From NCBI GenBank assembly GCA_009760855.2, contig WPIO01000024.1, forward strand, positions 2,517,001 to 2,581,000: a stretch of DNA of 64,000 nucleotides. The letters run 5' to 3'. The stretch is from Cristatella mucedo. Its lineage: Eukaryota > Bryozoa > Phylactolaemata > Cristatellidae. Below are positions 24,801 through 35,078 of this stretch, one piece after another (position 1 is the stretch's first letter; each line of letters opens with the position of its first letter). Under the pieces are notes generated by a model that searched no databases, had not been told where the DNA came from, and saw nothing but the letters and a program-made list of their open reading frames with translations. The translations under genes were made by a program, and so were the position numbers.

Positions 24801-27335
24801 GTGTGCCTAGAAACAACCTCGACCCTTTGATACTATGTGTTACGTTTAACGCGCTCCGAGAGCCTGAAACTCATGTAATGACATTTCCGTGATATTTAAA
24901 AAGAAGCTAAAACAGACCTATTGCTTACACCATTTGCCGGTGTGTGTGAATTGTCTTCTGTGTGCTTACTCGTGCTGACACTACCCATGTTATCACTAAT
25001 CATGTTGACATGCATCCTTTATAGCACAAGTTAAGTGTCTAAAAAGAAATGTAGCTCTATGAGTGAGCTAAGCAAACGTATTTTAATTATTATTATTGTC
25101 CTCTGATTAAATGAACTGATTTACTACTCATTAAAAATTCATAATACGACGAATGAGATTGAGGCCAATAATTGCAATTCATAGTCTCATAACAGAGGTG
25201 CATCATCACACACTGTGACCAGGGCCTGAGTTCCCAGCTTGAAGAGAAGTTGAATGTCAATATGAAAATCACTCATTACATAAAAATGATGCTAGAAAGA
25301 AAATGAACTTCCCAAATACCCTTACTAGCACAGGCTTGCCATAATTAATGCAACCAAACCTCTTGGGAGAGTTCGGCAACTTTGCGCGACCCCTTAACAA
25401 TAGGCTGTAATGCGAAATTTTATGATTGAAGTGGGTTACATGTCTGAGCCGAACACCTAAGTCACGAGGATGCATGTGAGCACACCTGCGCTGAGAGGAT
25501 GATCAAGAAATGAGCAGGCGACGAAGCTATTTGACTTATACGAGTAACCAAGTATTAACAACGCAGCCATGTGGTTACAAGCATTGAAGGCATGAGCGTA
25601 TCAAGAAAGTTGGCAGCTGAGAAAGATGCAATCGAAACGCGAAGATAAGAGTACACAGGAGTCGGGCAAAAAGGTCAACTTAAATGAATAAAATAAATAT
25701 AGTCATTTGTATAGCACCCTAAGAGAACTCAAGCTCTATTCAGTCGCTTCACATACACCACAGGGCTCGAGCCCACGACCTCAGCAAGACGGGGTAGATA
25801 GGGGCGAGCACCTTTACCACTGGGCCAAAGCAGCTAGGCACATGCACTGTTAGAATGCATCGTTTGGTTACTGGTAACATGCACAGTCTGAGCGTTCTTA
25901 AGTGCACGAAGGACTGCTCTCACGAACCCAGTAAATGCTACGAGGAACAGGTGTCTTAAATCAACTTAAGATACATTGTTTACCTATATCCTTCTTTGCC
26001 ATATTCTCAAAAGATCAGAAGTATCCTACTAGCCAATCAAAATAAGGTGATCGATTGGCACATAAGGTGCATCCAACTCTTGCTTGATGCCTCTGGCTCA
26101 TAATGATACTTTACATACTCCTACCAGCCTAAGGAATAATACGACCTATTTTTTGAACCCATGGTGTAACTCACGCAGTGGACATTCTAGCTATTCTTCC
26201 TAAAGAGAGCCTATGGAGTTTCTTGATTGCAGGTGCATCCTTCTTCCACAAAACAACACCAAAGATCCAATCAATCAAGAGGCAGAACAATGAAAGAAGG
26301 TTCATGTACCAACTTAAAACCTGTTGGGCCAAGGCAGTGCACTGTTGTTGATACCTGAACCAAGCACACTAGCAGGTCAGATGCTGTCAAGGAATTAGTG
26401 CCAATCTCTAATTGGGATAACAGACCAACTCATATGGGCAGTCGCAAAACGAGACTAGTGTTTAGAAGAATATTAAGGACTGTCCAGAAATAAAATGCCA
26501 AAAAGCCAGTTCTAACCGCTTTAATTGAATTGATATATTTGTGATCGGCGCGAATCCGGCTGGTCAATTTCTTTAAATTATACTGGCAATCTTAAGCCAA
26601 CACGATGAGATAGAACTCCAGTTAGCTGCCTTAAGACTGGTAGAATATTAAGCAATATAATAGAATATCATAGAATATCATATAATAGAATATCAGCAGC
26701 CCGTGGGGTCGACCTGGGTGCCAATGCTGCTTGCAAACATCGATGAATGAGTGCTTATTTTGGGACAGATCTATAAGAACAAGAGCGTCTGTTAGCAGTA
26801 ACGTAAGGATAAGCCTATGCCTTCTTAATACATTCGAATGATTTAAGTTGATGTCACAAACGGTACCACTTCGCTGCTTCAACATACCTGCACTGCCAAG
26901 TGATCGGTTAACCGATACAGTTACGTTCAAATTGACAGACACTGGCAGTAGACGCAGTAGAACAACAACACAGTTCTGACTAGCCAACACTGAAAACAAG
27001 TTTGTACTCACCCGCCCTCTCCCGAGCTAATTCTCGCACGAACTAGCTCAGCGATCAGCCGAAATTACCTTCTTACTTTCTCTGATCTGCAACCGATTAA
27101 TCCTCCTCTTTTCGCCACGTTTAACGATGCTCCATGCTTGGCTGACAGCTTTAGCCCCGGTCTTCCTAGGCTTGGGGCGCGACCGCAGGGGAGCCGCAGC
27201 TGGCGCCGCATGCCCATGGCGTCGAGTCTGCCTATCGGCGGAGGAGGGCGTCGCTACTTCCTTCTGCGATGACCAGGGAGTCGAAGCGTGCGCATTCTGC
27301 TGTAACGAAGGACCCCTCCTTGCAAACCGCGTCAT
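18669..27335 (-). CDS. ZCCHC9: ZCCHC9-like four-zinc-knuckle protein, three exons
   Basis: Spliced gene: exon 1 27335-27069, exon 2 21116-20972, exon 3 18859-18669, giving 200 residues. ZCCHC9 is a nucleolar, nucleic-acid-binding CCHC protein. The start MTRFARRGPS resembles the family start MTRWARVS. Four CX2CX4HX4C knuckles follow a basic segment. Knuckles 1-2 lie in exon 2, 3-4 in exon 3. Family-specific words are VADCPA, DQGTGICFKCGSTEH, YPFAKCFIC and CPDNPRGLYPNGG. Splice sites are AAG|GTAATT, CCAG|G, GCAG|GTAAGT and TTTTAG|G. Both joins keep the frame. At 200 residues it is shorter than the roughly 270-residue vertebrate protein, lacking most of the linker before knuckle 1 and the tail. 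A small extra exon in the 5.95-kb intron 1 cannot be excluded, but exon 1 joins exon 2 directly in frame. Confidence 0.9.
19000..19110 (+). mobile_element. tRNA-derived SINE, degraded
   Basis: In ZCCHC9 intron 2, antisense to the gene. Recognisable words are TTAAGGTGCTTG, GAGGTCATGGGGTTGAGTCC, and the tail AGAGATTAAGCTCTCTTA. It lacks the terminal AT-rich part. Confidence 0.65.
19190..19285 (-). mobile_element. Second tRNA-like SINE type, head
   Basis: The minus strand reads GGCACACTAGCTAAGATGG, TTTTCACGACCTCGG and GTCGTGGGTTCGAATTC, with an A-box-like start and a good B box (GGTTCGAAT). It differs from the common SINE. A related plus-strand head is at 42735-42800. Confidence 0.5.
20400..20850. 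other. GC-rich island in ZCCHC9 intron 2, possible LTR or other insert
   Basis: This GC-rich block stands out from the AT-rich intron. It ends in AATAAATCTTTC after an AT-rich stretch, as an LTR with a polyadenylation signal might. I could not define termini or a target duplication, so the assignment is open. Confidence 0.3.
20972..21116 (-). CDS. ZCCHC9: ZCCHC9 exon 2, knuckles 1 and 2
   Basis: 145 bp with acceptor CCAG ending at 21117 and donor GTAAGT at 20971-20966. It encodes VCYNCRQSGHAVADCPA and CFKCGSTEHSSGTC. The last base begins a Gly codon completed in exon 3. Confidence 0.92.
21118..21985. other. Intron 1 of ZCCHC9, no element recognised
   Basis: I see no LINE, SINE or coding similarity here; the LINE copy begins downstream, near 21990. 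Confidence 0.35.
22486..22562 (+). mobile_element. tRNA-derived SINE, head only
   Basis: Contains GGTTTGGTCCAGCAGTTAAA and GAGGTCGTGGGCTCGAGC, matching the 5' half of the SINE. The LINE-type tail is absent, so the copy is broken. Confidence 0.7.
23258..24025 (-). mobile_element. LINE family A, minus copy nested in an older LINE
   Basis: Starts with (ATA)n and the reverse 3' hairpin tail (TTTAATATTGCATCCTCAAA), then runs backwards through the 3' UTR and C-terminal domain to about 24020. It separates two plus-strand LINE segments that are consecutive in the RT reading order. Confidence 0.85.
25100..25687. other. Intron 1 of ZCCHC9, unassigned
   Basis: No recognisable repeat or coding similarity. 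Confidence 0.35.
25688..25840 (-). mobile_element. tRNA-derived SINE
   Basis: The reverse tail TATAGCACCCTAAGAGAACT is followed by the reverse head with GGGCTCGAGCCCACGACC and GGCGAGCACCTTTACCACTG. It is nearly full length. Confidence 0.8.
25852..25975 (-). mobile_element. LINE 3' UTR fragment
   Basis: GTTACTGGTAACATGCACAG, CACGAACCCAGTAAATGCTA and GTGTCTTAAA match the minus-strand family A 3' UTR and last coding residues. The hairpin tail is replaced by the adjacent SINE. Confidence 0.6.
25976..27068. other. Intron 1 of ZCCHC9, unassigned; short AT repeat at 26640-26700
   Basis: Includes a short repeat built on TAGAATATCA units. No coding similarity was seen. Confidence 0.4.
27069..27335 (-). 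CDS. ZCCHC9: ZCCHC9 exon 1
   Basis: Encodes 89 residues from MTRFARRGPS to a basic segment ending in RESKK; donor GTAATT at 27068-27063. The N-terminal motif and the Trp-Ser region (TPWSSQKE) match the family start, and the junction is in phase 0 with exon 2. Confidence 0.85.
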
Positions 27336-27595
27336 TTCTTTTTTCGCCGAAGCAGTGCACGCGACCGTAACAGTTACAGCTGCACGGTTAATTCTAATTG
27401 TTGCATACTCTGCTCTTCAAACCGCACCTTGAGTTGTCTTGCGCTTTTTCATTCCATCTGCACACACAAAAAATTATTTTTTTTATGTAGCTATTCCAAA
27501 TTTCAAGTTGGTGAAGATTTAACAATTTTATATACAATAGTCCAGTATAGATTTAATAATAAATATATATTGTTACGATGATTACTCATCAGCGA

Positions 27596-27667
27596 TCCCT
27601 AGTGGTCTAGTGGCTAGGATCCGGCGCTCTCACCGCCGTGGCCGGGGTTCGATTCCCCGCTAGGGAA
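27596..27667 (+). tRNA. tRNA-Glu (CTC)
   Basis: Perfect 7-bp acceptor stem (TCCCTAG with CTAGGGA) and an anticodon stem CGGCG/CGCCG around loop CTCTCAC, giving anticodon CTC at 27629-27631. The A box is TGGTCTAGTGGCTAGG and the B box GGTTCGATTCC. The sequence is close to animal tRNA-Glu as I know it. A TTTT polymerase III terminator follows within 10 bases. No SINE body is attached, so this looks like a working gene, not a tRNA-derived repeat. Confidence 0.95.
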
Positions 27668-27839
27668 TGTTTTGCATATTTTTCCCTAAAGTGTCAGACG
27701 CTTTCCCGATAATCCAAACTAAGACTTACTATTAACAACCCACAACAGAGCGTCAGTAAATATAAAAATTTTTGTCAATATGCTTATTGGGTGCCGCAAG
27801 AACTGCAATGAGTAAACTTGTGACAATGTACCAAACCCA

Positions 27840-28366
27840 TTTTTGTCGCTCACTCTTAGGTCTCTTCATTCTATGGCTCCAGCCTATCTCTCCGACATAC
27901 TCAGCCATCAGGCCAAGCATCGTACCACCCGCTTTTCGGAATCCAACAGTCTACAAATACCTCGTAAACACCTCAAATCCTTTGGAGACCGTGCATTTAG
28001 CTCGTATGCTCCCAAAGCCTAGAACTCCCTCCCGACCTGCGTCAGAACATCCCCTGACCTGACCACATTTAAAAGAAACTTAAAAACACACCTATTTAGG
28101 ACAGCATTTAGTCGGTTCCTGTGATTCGTCCTTGATGTGCTTATGCGTGCTGACACTGTGCATGCTGCCACTAACCACATTTGCATGCTGACCCTGTGCA
28201 TGTCACCCCTAACCATATTATTCATTTTGCTTGTTTTTCAAGCATGATTTTACTTATTATTCAATTGCATATCACTTTGCAGCAGATGTAAAGCGCCTAG
28301 AAAGAGATTAAGTTCTCTGAGGGCGCTTTATCAAGTGCAATATTATTATTATTATTATTATAAACC
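27840..28366 (+). mobile_element. LINE family A, 3' fragment
   Basis: Begins in the codons for [14 protein letters not shown] and continues through RTTFKRNLKT-like codons and the 3' UTR to the hairpin tail and a (TTA)n tract. It is relatively little diverged from the best copy at 59035-60580. Confidence 0.9.
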
Positions 28367-28494
28367 CAAATCCACCGGGGTTGCTGCTTTCGGTTCCTAA
28401 GTAGCTATGACCCTGTGTTATCTACTGGATGATATCACGACCTATTCTTGCTTGACTGTAATCAAAAAATTTAAAAACTCACCTGCTTTCCAGA

Positions 28495-28497
<3 letters not shown>

Positions 28498-28526
<29 letters not shown>
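28498..28526. repeat. (AT)n microsatellite
   Basis: Pure AT run next to a LINE tail. Confidence 0.85.
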
Positions 28527-28527
<1 letters not shown>

Positions 28528-28542
28528 CTCTAGGTTCCTCTT

Positions 28543-28665
28543 ACCGTGTTATCCACGTTGTTTATAAAGCACGATCCCACTCGCCATTCGATCGCAGTTC
28601 CTTTTGCAGTAAATTTAAAGAACCTAGAAAGAGATCGAGTTCTCTGAGGGCGCTTTATCAAATGC

Positions 28666-28668
<3 letters not shown>
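28543..28668 (+). mobile_element. LINE family A, last 125 bp
   Basis: 3' UTR and hairpin tail only (AGAGATCGAGTTCTCTGAGG), ending in an AT microsatellite in place of the usual (TTA)n. Confidence 0.8.
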
Positions 28669-28705
<37 letters not shown>

Positions 28706-28725
28706 GCATATATATATGTGCGCAT

Positions 28726-28759
<34 letters not shown>

Positions 28760-28792
28760 ATATGTATATATACGTGTGTGTGTGTGTGTCAT
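28668..28792. repeat. (AT)n/(GT)n compound microsatellite
   Basis: AT runs with interspersed GC and a final GT run. It probably grew from the tail of the adjacent LINE. Confidence 0.85.
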
Positions 28793-28950
28793 TTATTTGT
28801 GATGCAGCCCTCGACAACTTAATCTCGATTCAGGTGTTTCGCAAATACCTCGGAGCTCGAGCTCACGACCTCGGTCATCGAATGGAGTCACCTTGACATC
28901 GGAAGTTAAAGGCGAGCACCTTAACCACTGAGCCAAACCAGTGGGGCATG
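28793..28950 (-). mobile_element. tRNA-derived SINE, variant with longer middle
   Basis: The reverse tail AACTTAATCTCGATTCAGG is followed by GAGCTCGAGCTCACGACCTC and GGCGAGCACCTTAACCACTG. An extra stretch lies between the B-box region and the head compared with other copies, as also at 53240 and 56690. Confidence 0.75.
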
Positions 28951-29104
28951 CTCTTTGCATGTGAATAGTGTTTTGAAATGCTACGCGTGCTGCAATTGTG
29001 CCTGCCGTTCTCAATAATCAGTTAATATTGATAATAATTGACATTTGTCTTCGATAACTTAATATCTGTTTTGGTACTTTTTTATATATTCTATACAGGG
29101 TGCA

Positions 29105-29510
29105 TTTTAAATGCATAGGGATAGCATGGTCAGTGTCAGCAGCTATATGCACGCACCAGACAATTCACCAGGAACCGGCAAATGCCGGGATGAGCAAGTG
29201 AGTTTGCAGCTTCTTCTTAGATGTCAAATCGGCAATGTCGTGGGTCAGCTGGGTGCGGGTTTCAGGCTTCGGAAGCGCATGCAACTAAATGCACTGTAAA
29301 CAAAATGATTTGAGATCGGTTAGAGGCTCAGCTACGCGGTTTGAGCCAGAAGAGCAAGTGGTACCGTGCGTGGCCAGATTGGGAAGTAGCTCTGAAGGGA
29401 AGGCGAGAGAAAGAGAATGAAGGGAGATAACGGAACATCACAGCTGAGAAGCTGTCTTTCCAGCCGATTTAAAGCACCTCTAAAGAGATGGTAAGGAATT
29501 CTCGTTGCTC
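29105..29510 (-). mobile_element. Degenerate LINE, minus
   Basis: Order and spacing follow the LINE 3' UTR and C-terminal region read backwards (GGTTTCAGGCTTCGGAAGC, GATTTGAGATC, AGAAGAGCAAGTGGTACCG). High divergence indicates an old copy. Confidence 0.6.
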
Positions 29511-29821
29511 TTGACGGCAGCATTTTGTAAGCGAAAGTGTTAGCTACTGAGTGGGCTTAAATTTGTCTTCCTTATTGCCGAAGATCTCATAGGCTTTGCT
29601 AATAAATTTAACAGCGTTCACGATGGATTTATTGATACGCACACGTGCAAACTATTTTTATCATGGCGACCCATTTGGTCCAATGAGGGAATGGATTAAA
29701 GCTGTCTTTCAGTCGATGAAAGATCATTAATGGCATTCAGTGCAACAGCGTATTCGGTTAGAAGCTGCATGTTCAGGGGTTACTAAATCGTAAGAAACCA
29801 ATTTCTGCTTATCTGTAAAAA

Positions 29822-30085
29822 TAACAATATTATTATATTGGTATAGAGCGCTCTCAGAGAACTTTACACCTTTCTAGGTGCTTTATATATGCCGGCTCTA
29901 AAGTAAAGGAAGCATTTTCATTCCAAAGAGTGAGGCAGGGCCCGGGCGGTGACTAATGCACAGCTATGCTGATTCAAGTTATTGCTCACAGGAAGTTGTT
30001 GACGCGATGGTATACCGGCTAGTCAGGAGTAATACGAACTTTATCCTGTAAATGCAGTGGTACGATGCTGCTTGAGACACACGCA
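29822..30085 (-). mobile_element. LINE 3' end, degenerate, minus
   Basis: Reverse hairpin tail (GAGCGCTCTCAGAGAACTTT) after an ATT-rich tract, followed by faint 3' UTR similarity. Confidence 0.6.
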
Positions 30086-31560
30086 ATTCTATTATCGCTT
30101 TAGTCTATAGACCTAGAACTCAAAAGATCCTATGTAGCCATTTGGTGCGTACATTGTTCTGATCACAATGCAAGTGGTTCCATACTTGTTATACCTTTTC
30201 CAATTCCAAATGTGCCATATTCTGTTATTTAGTAGTACAGCCGAGGCAGTGGAAATTCTCCTTTGGTCGGTAGGGATTTCTTCGGTTCTCAGTAAAACCA
30301 ATTTACGAACTACTAAAGTCTCAACCTTCTACAGCAGGGATGTGATAAAATGTTGACTATCTGGTAGCACACGATGAAGTCCATGGAGACTTGGCAAAAT
30401 GACAGTCCCATAGAAGTTACAATTTAAAAATTCGCCGCTTTATAGTTATCTTTGTGCAGACCACAATCACGAGTCTCAATTTGGTTAATATCCTACGAGC
30501 ACAGTTTCGTCCGAGGCGAATCAAATAGCTATGTGCCCACTGCTTGGTGATAAACTTGTAACCCGGAAGATTCTCATAATTTTCTTGGCCAAGGATGCAT
30601 CAAACGTAATGCATATCTCATTCTGACAAACTGATGAGTCAGGACGGGGACTGTGAATAATGTGCACACTTACGGGAATGCAGGCTATAGCTTACGAGAG
30701 CTCTTGAGAAACAATCGCATGCGGGCTAGCCAGCAGTTCCGTGCAATTTTTCCAGGCAATTGCTGGGATGTGATGCTTTTAATTTAGGTCAGAAGGTTTG
30801 ATTTAATTTGAAACCTACCCGGTTTTATTAACACCTTAGTCTAGACTCCTAAAATTATACCAATTCTTGGTAGTATGTTGATGTAAACTTCATAATGATC
30901 ATCATAATGAAAGTGGTTACATTTTTTTGGTGACTAGAAATAATATTGTTGACATATATTGCTCGTTGCTATTAAGGCCAAGTCAAGGAAAGTCGGTTTC
31001 AATTGTTAGAAATGATTTCAGTTCTTAGTGAATCCGGGATATCAGCTTTTTTAGTCTCTTCCCTAACAATAGGGAAAAGCTGAAAAGTCGAGACTTGGCT
31101 ACACAGTACAGGTTAAAGGTTATTACAGGCTACACTACTAAGGCTCTACCATTGATTGGTCAGGCGATAAACCCTAACAAATGACTGCTCAACATGCACC
31201 GTTTAACTAATTTTTTCAGCAGATCAAAGTCACTGGCCCCTTTTAATTTGTTACATAAAAAATAATACGTCGGTTCAGGCGTCTAAATTGACTAAAGCCA
31301 AATATTACATGAGAGCGACCAAAATATGCTTGTAAAGCTGTGACCTATCGAAAAGCAATGCAGCTTTATCTCAGCCAGGGTCACCGTTGGTCAAGATTGT
31401 GCTATGAGTAGAAGCATTGTGGTGCTGCTTGTGACAAAGAATTTTCCTTCTCCGAATTAAGATAACTTTTTGATAATGTCTTGTGGTAATCAAACCATAA
31501 ATTGTTTTGAGTTTGCACGAGCTTTCATCGGCCACGATAATCCGAAAACCATAAGCTTAG
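30086..31560. other. Unassigned intergenic sequence
   Basis: AT-rich, with short open frames only. I see no repeat family or gene similarity. Confidence 0.4.
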
Positions 31561-31562
31561 CT

Positions 31563-31690
31563 TAATAATAATAATATTAATAATGATTCACTTGATAAAG
31601 CGCCCTCAGAGAACTTAATCTCTCTCTAGGCGCTTTACATTTGCTGCAAAGGGAAATGCAATTGAATGGTGAGTAAAATCATGCTTGATA
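31563..31690 (-). mobile_element. LINE family A, last 125 bp, minus
   Basis: ATA-rich tract, then TTGATAAAGCGCCCTCAGAG with the hairpin, and the first 3' UTR bases up to ATCATGCTTGA. This is close in length and sequence to the nested piece at 32856-32993. Confidence 0.88.
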
Positions 31691-32305
31691 AGCTTAAGTT
31701 TTTTGGCTCCAACAGTCAAGTCATTAACTCTAGCACGCTCTCTTTACGCAGCCGAAAAATTCTCCCTGCCACCTGCATTTGCCCCAGCAACTATTTGGTC
31801 ATTAAGACCACGAACCTTAAGCCTACTCAGCTACTAAGAAGTCTATGTGGTAATGGCATGCTCACCATCCTTGTAAGATCAATTGCGGATTGCTCGTTCA
31901 CAGCAGGATCTATAATCTGTCAGCTATTATCCCCACTGCTTTCTTAGCTCTACCGCCTTTAGCCTGCTGTCGTATTTTAACTAGCCGAATTCAGACAATG
32001 CACCCTCTAAAGAGGTTGCACTGCCCAAATACACCCCCTTTTACTTGGTCAGGAGGACCAGTCTGCGAACGAATGTTAAACGTACGCATACTTGCTGAAG
32101 CCATAATCCTTGCAATCAGCCTTCTGTAGGCACGAAACACAATCTTAATATCCGTTTCTCGAAAGTCAACTCATTAACCACCCAAAGGCAATTTAATTGA
32201 GCCCATGCTGCAAAGAAGGTCGGTGTATTTTCGCGACCAGCACGTAAATGGCGGGTGCTCTGGAGGCTGCGTCTCTGAAACCACTTCCTCTGTTCTTTAG
32301 TAATA
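31691..32305. other. Unassigned
   Basis: No gene or recognisable repeat. Open frames of 80-93 codons lack any domain. Confidence 0.35.
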
Positions 32306-32307
32306 CA

Positions 32308-32450
32308 AATATATAACTCATCTTTATAGCGCCCTAAGAGAACTTAATCTCTATTCAGGCACTTCGCTCGGGCACCTCAGGGCTCGAGGTCATGACCTCA
32401 GCCAGACCTTGGTCGGGGCGAGCACCTTAACCGTTGGACCAAACCAGTTC
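32308..32450 (-). mobile_element. tRNA-derived SINE, nearly full length
   Basis: Reverse tail (TTTATAGCGCCCTAAGAGAA) and reverse head (AGACCTTGGTCGGGGCGAGC, then CCTTAACCGTTGGACCAAAC). Confidence 0.85.
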
Positions 32451-32499
32451 TACATAATAATAATAATAATAATATTAATACATTTGTATAGGCTATTTT

Positions 32500-33205
32500 C
32501 AAGTTGCAGAGGCTTGATCACGCGTCTACTTTGCTAAACGAGCTAGGATGGCTGCCAGTTGATCGACGGACACTGAGCAAAGTTCTTATGCTGACCCACA
32601 AGGCCAAGGCCACGGCTGGGCTCCTCCGTACCTAGCTGAGCTGCTGCACCAGTTTCAGCCTCTTCGTGCCCTCAGGTCCTGTATGGACAATACATTAGCT
32701 GTTCTATTCCTCCGCTTAAAGACCGTTGGCGACAGAAGCTTTAGCTCTGCAGGTCCTAGACTGTGGAACTCGCTTCCACAATTCTTACGCAACGACAACT
32801 ACTGTCTTACTGCCGATTGTGGCTCATCCTTTTCAGCGGTCCTGAGCTGCTACTTTCGTTTGTTTTTCAAGCATGATTTTACTTACCATTCAATTGCATT
32901 TCACTTTACAGCAAATGTAAAGCGCCTAGAGAGAGATTAATTTCTCTGAGGGCGCTTTATCAAGTGAATTATTATTATTATTATTATTATTATTACTTCT
33001 ATGCTACTCACTACCTTAACTGCTCTCCTGACTCAGCTATGCTTCCCACTTTCTCTTTGTTGCGTGAGACGAAGTCTGTTGGCTACCGAATGCGTACCGA
33101 AAGCCGCTTAGGCTGTGAGTGCGCTATACAAAACTCAGCTGTGTAACACCCACATAGTCTTCATGACTCTGTGGAGTTACAGATGAAGATACATTACATT
33201 ACATT
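32500..33205 (+). mobile_element. LINE family B, 3' part, split by a LINE A tail
   Basis: Matches the last 170 codons and 3' UTR of the family B copy at 54325-56665 ([26 protein letters not shown]). The tail is a run of ATTAC units. Between the coding end and the 3' UTR lies a 138-bp family A tail (32856-32993). Confidence 0.88.
32856..32993 (+). mobile_element. LINE family A, last 138 bp, nested in LINE B
   Basis: Only the 3' UTR end, the hairpin and a (TTA)n tail. It is flanked by TACTT (32851-32855 and 32994-32998), and removing it restores the family B sequence seen at 56465-56475. Confidence 0.88.
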
Positions 33206-33305
33206 ATAGGGCGCTCAGAGAACTCAATCTCTTTCTAGGCACTTTATAAAAAGCTGCAAAGGAAGCATGAACGAACGGTTAGTTGTAGCGTGCTTAATGT
33301 CAACA
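33206..33305 (-). mobile_element. LINE 3' end fragment, minus
   Basis: TATAGGGCGCTCAGAGAACT and the reverse 3' UTR. It abuts the ATTACATT tail of the LINE B copy. Confidence 0.65.
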
Positions 33306-34040
33306 AGCAAAAGCAATTTAGCTGAAAGCTAATCTGTGGCCATGCGCCGGGAAGTCTTTCAGCCATGCAGAAGTCGAGCAAGGGGCTTTGATCTTGGTAC
33401 CGGCTGACCTCGTGACCTTTGAGCGTGCTGGTGGAATTTTTAGTGGTGCTCTGATCTTGGACAGTTGTCGTACGTCGTGGCTAATGTTGGACGTCTGCTA
33501 TCATCCTTCGCGGTCAAATTGACTTCTTGACGCTATAGAGATTGAGTTACTAGCTCAAGGTACGGGCGCTCTTCGTCGCTACCGTGTTCGGCTGCCTCCG
33601 TTGTGCATAACTGTACGAGCGTGGGTGCTGCACCTACGAGTCGCTAGTCGTGCTCAAAGAGTTCAGGGCCTCACCAGTCTTGCGTCGGCCGGGACAGGCG
33701 CCGTAACGAGCGCTGCGTTTGCGACCTAGTTCTGTCCGGACGCGTAAGCCGCAACGTAACGCCTGATACATTGATAGTATGCTATCGGCCATGGTCATTT
33801 GTTACGCATGCAATGAGTAGAAACTGGTCTGAAGCGCGTGACGAGCTAGTAAGAGGAGGTCGGCTGCAGGACCATGCATCTATGACAGAAAAAAACCAAC
33901 ACCCGATCCCCTCAAGCGCTGGCGCGGCTTGCGCCGGGTCCGTATTTGAAAGCTAGCCGCATTTGGTAGTGCGATCTTTTGCGTACAGGTTTAAAGAGTA
34001 CCGAATGGCGATTGCCAGTGAGATCTTTATATATTAATGA
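33306..34040. other. Unassigned, GC-richer stretch
   Basis: Higher GC than the flanks. No reading frame with recognisable content and no defined ends; it may be an unrecognised mobile element. Confidence 0.3.
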
Positions 34041-34044
34041 ATGC

Positions 34045-34112
34045 CTTCACGATTTACTAAAGTGCCCAGAAAGAGAGTAAGATCTCTGTGAGAGCGCTGT
34101 GCAACTGTATTG
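34045..34112 (+). mobile_element. LINE tail hairpin remnant
   Basis: AAGTGCCCAGAAAGAGAGTA, with its paired arm GAGAGCGCT, is the terminal hairpin of a LINE. Confidence 0.5.
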
Positions 34113-34908
34113 TCATGATGCTCCGTCGCAAGTACCGAGAATAAAGAATACGCCGCATTATTTTACGTCGCAGCCGCTTACACAGGACGTATTGTTCGTT
34201 TGATATCTCTGGATGCATACAAATGGAATATTTCATCAGCAATGCGTTACATGCGAGCAGCATCAGAAGCCTCGCAAGCAGCCGTTGCAGCTGCGTCCGC
34301 TGAGAATGAACTGCTCATTGAGTTGTTTCGTACGCCTCCACATTGATTTAGGTAGGAAGCATCGAAGTATCGAAGGTTAGGCCACTCTTGAAATCCACTT
34401 GGTGGGTCGATTCGTTTAGGCTGTATAGACACGATTATCGATCGATACGAAAAGGGCAGAGGCCTCCTGGAGGGGAGGGCGCTGGATCTTCAGCTGCTCG
34501 CGTTTTCCTCTCAGTATTTCCTCGCCTAAACAACCGGTCAACCAGAATAAGTTTATAGTATAAACCGTGAAAAGAACGGGGCCAAGCACAGATCACTGAG
34601 GTACCTCATATTTCAGAGGCTCGTCGGATGATCTTTGTCCATTCACATCAATACTCTGGAGTCTCCCACTGAAATAGAACCTGAACCATTGCAATGCTGT
34701 GCCAGTGATGCCCAAGCGAGATGAGAAGTCACTCAAGAAGAACTTGGTGATCGATAGTATCAAAAGCTGCTGAAAGATCGAGAAAACCAAGCAGAGATAC
34801 TCGACCTTAGTCTGCATTCCTAAGTAGGTTGTTGTACAATGGCTGGCTCTGTGGAGTGAATAGCTCTAAAACCAGACTGGAGCTTACAAGCAAGGTTTGA
34901 AGTTTCCC

Positions 34909-34969
34909 TATAATAAACTGTTGGCGTTGGTCCTGTGCCAGCGTTCTGTATGCCGTGCGAACCAAACGA
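34909..34969 (+). repeat. 5' LTR remnant
   Basis: The last 60 bp of the LTR only: TAATAAACTGTTGGCGTTGG, then CCAGCGTTCTGTATGCCGTG and GCGAACCAAACGA. The upstream part was lost after insertion. Confidence 0.8.
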
Positions 34970-35078
34970 CAAGCTATTTCATAGGATGGAGTCGATGGCA
35001 TCCATGGCAGTGCTAGCCAAAATGGCACCTTGAGACGGTAAAACAGACTTCGTCGAGTGGGCACGTCGACTGGACTCC

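Larger units (their letters stand above)
21990..25100 (+). mobile_element. Old LINE in ZCCHC9 intron 1, with two later insertions
   Basis: A long degenerate copy. The linker between endonuclease and RT is at 22090-22440 (RSGLSAHR-type motif after a Lys/Glu-rich stretch). RT follows at 22700-23250 (FVLPPLKRAVVRPL and a DAIDHQ remnant), continues at 24040-24300 (FHFYADAT remnant), and the C-terminal domain and 3' UTR end at about 25095 with an AATTATTATTATTG tail. A SINE head (22486-22562) and a minus-strand family A LINE (23258-24025) interrupt it. It is antisense to ZCCHC9. Confidence 0.75.

Noticed and set aside
27772-28062. 96-codon plus-strand frame near the tRNA gene
   Set aside because: Mostly an out-of-frame reading of a LINE A fragment; not a gene.
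28498-28792. Possible CRISPR-like or satellite array
   Set aside because: Only AT and GT microsatellites; no spaced direct repeats.
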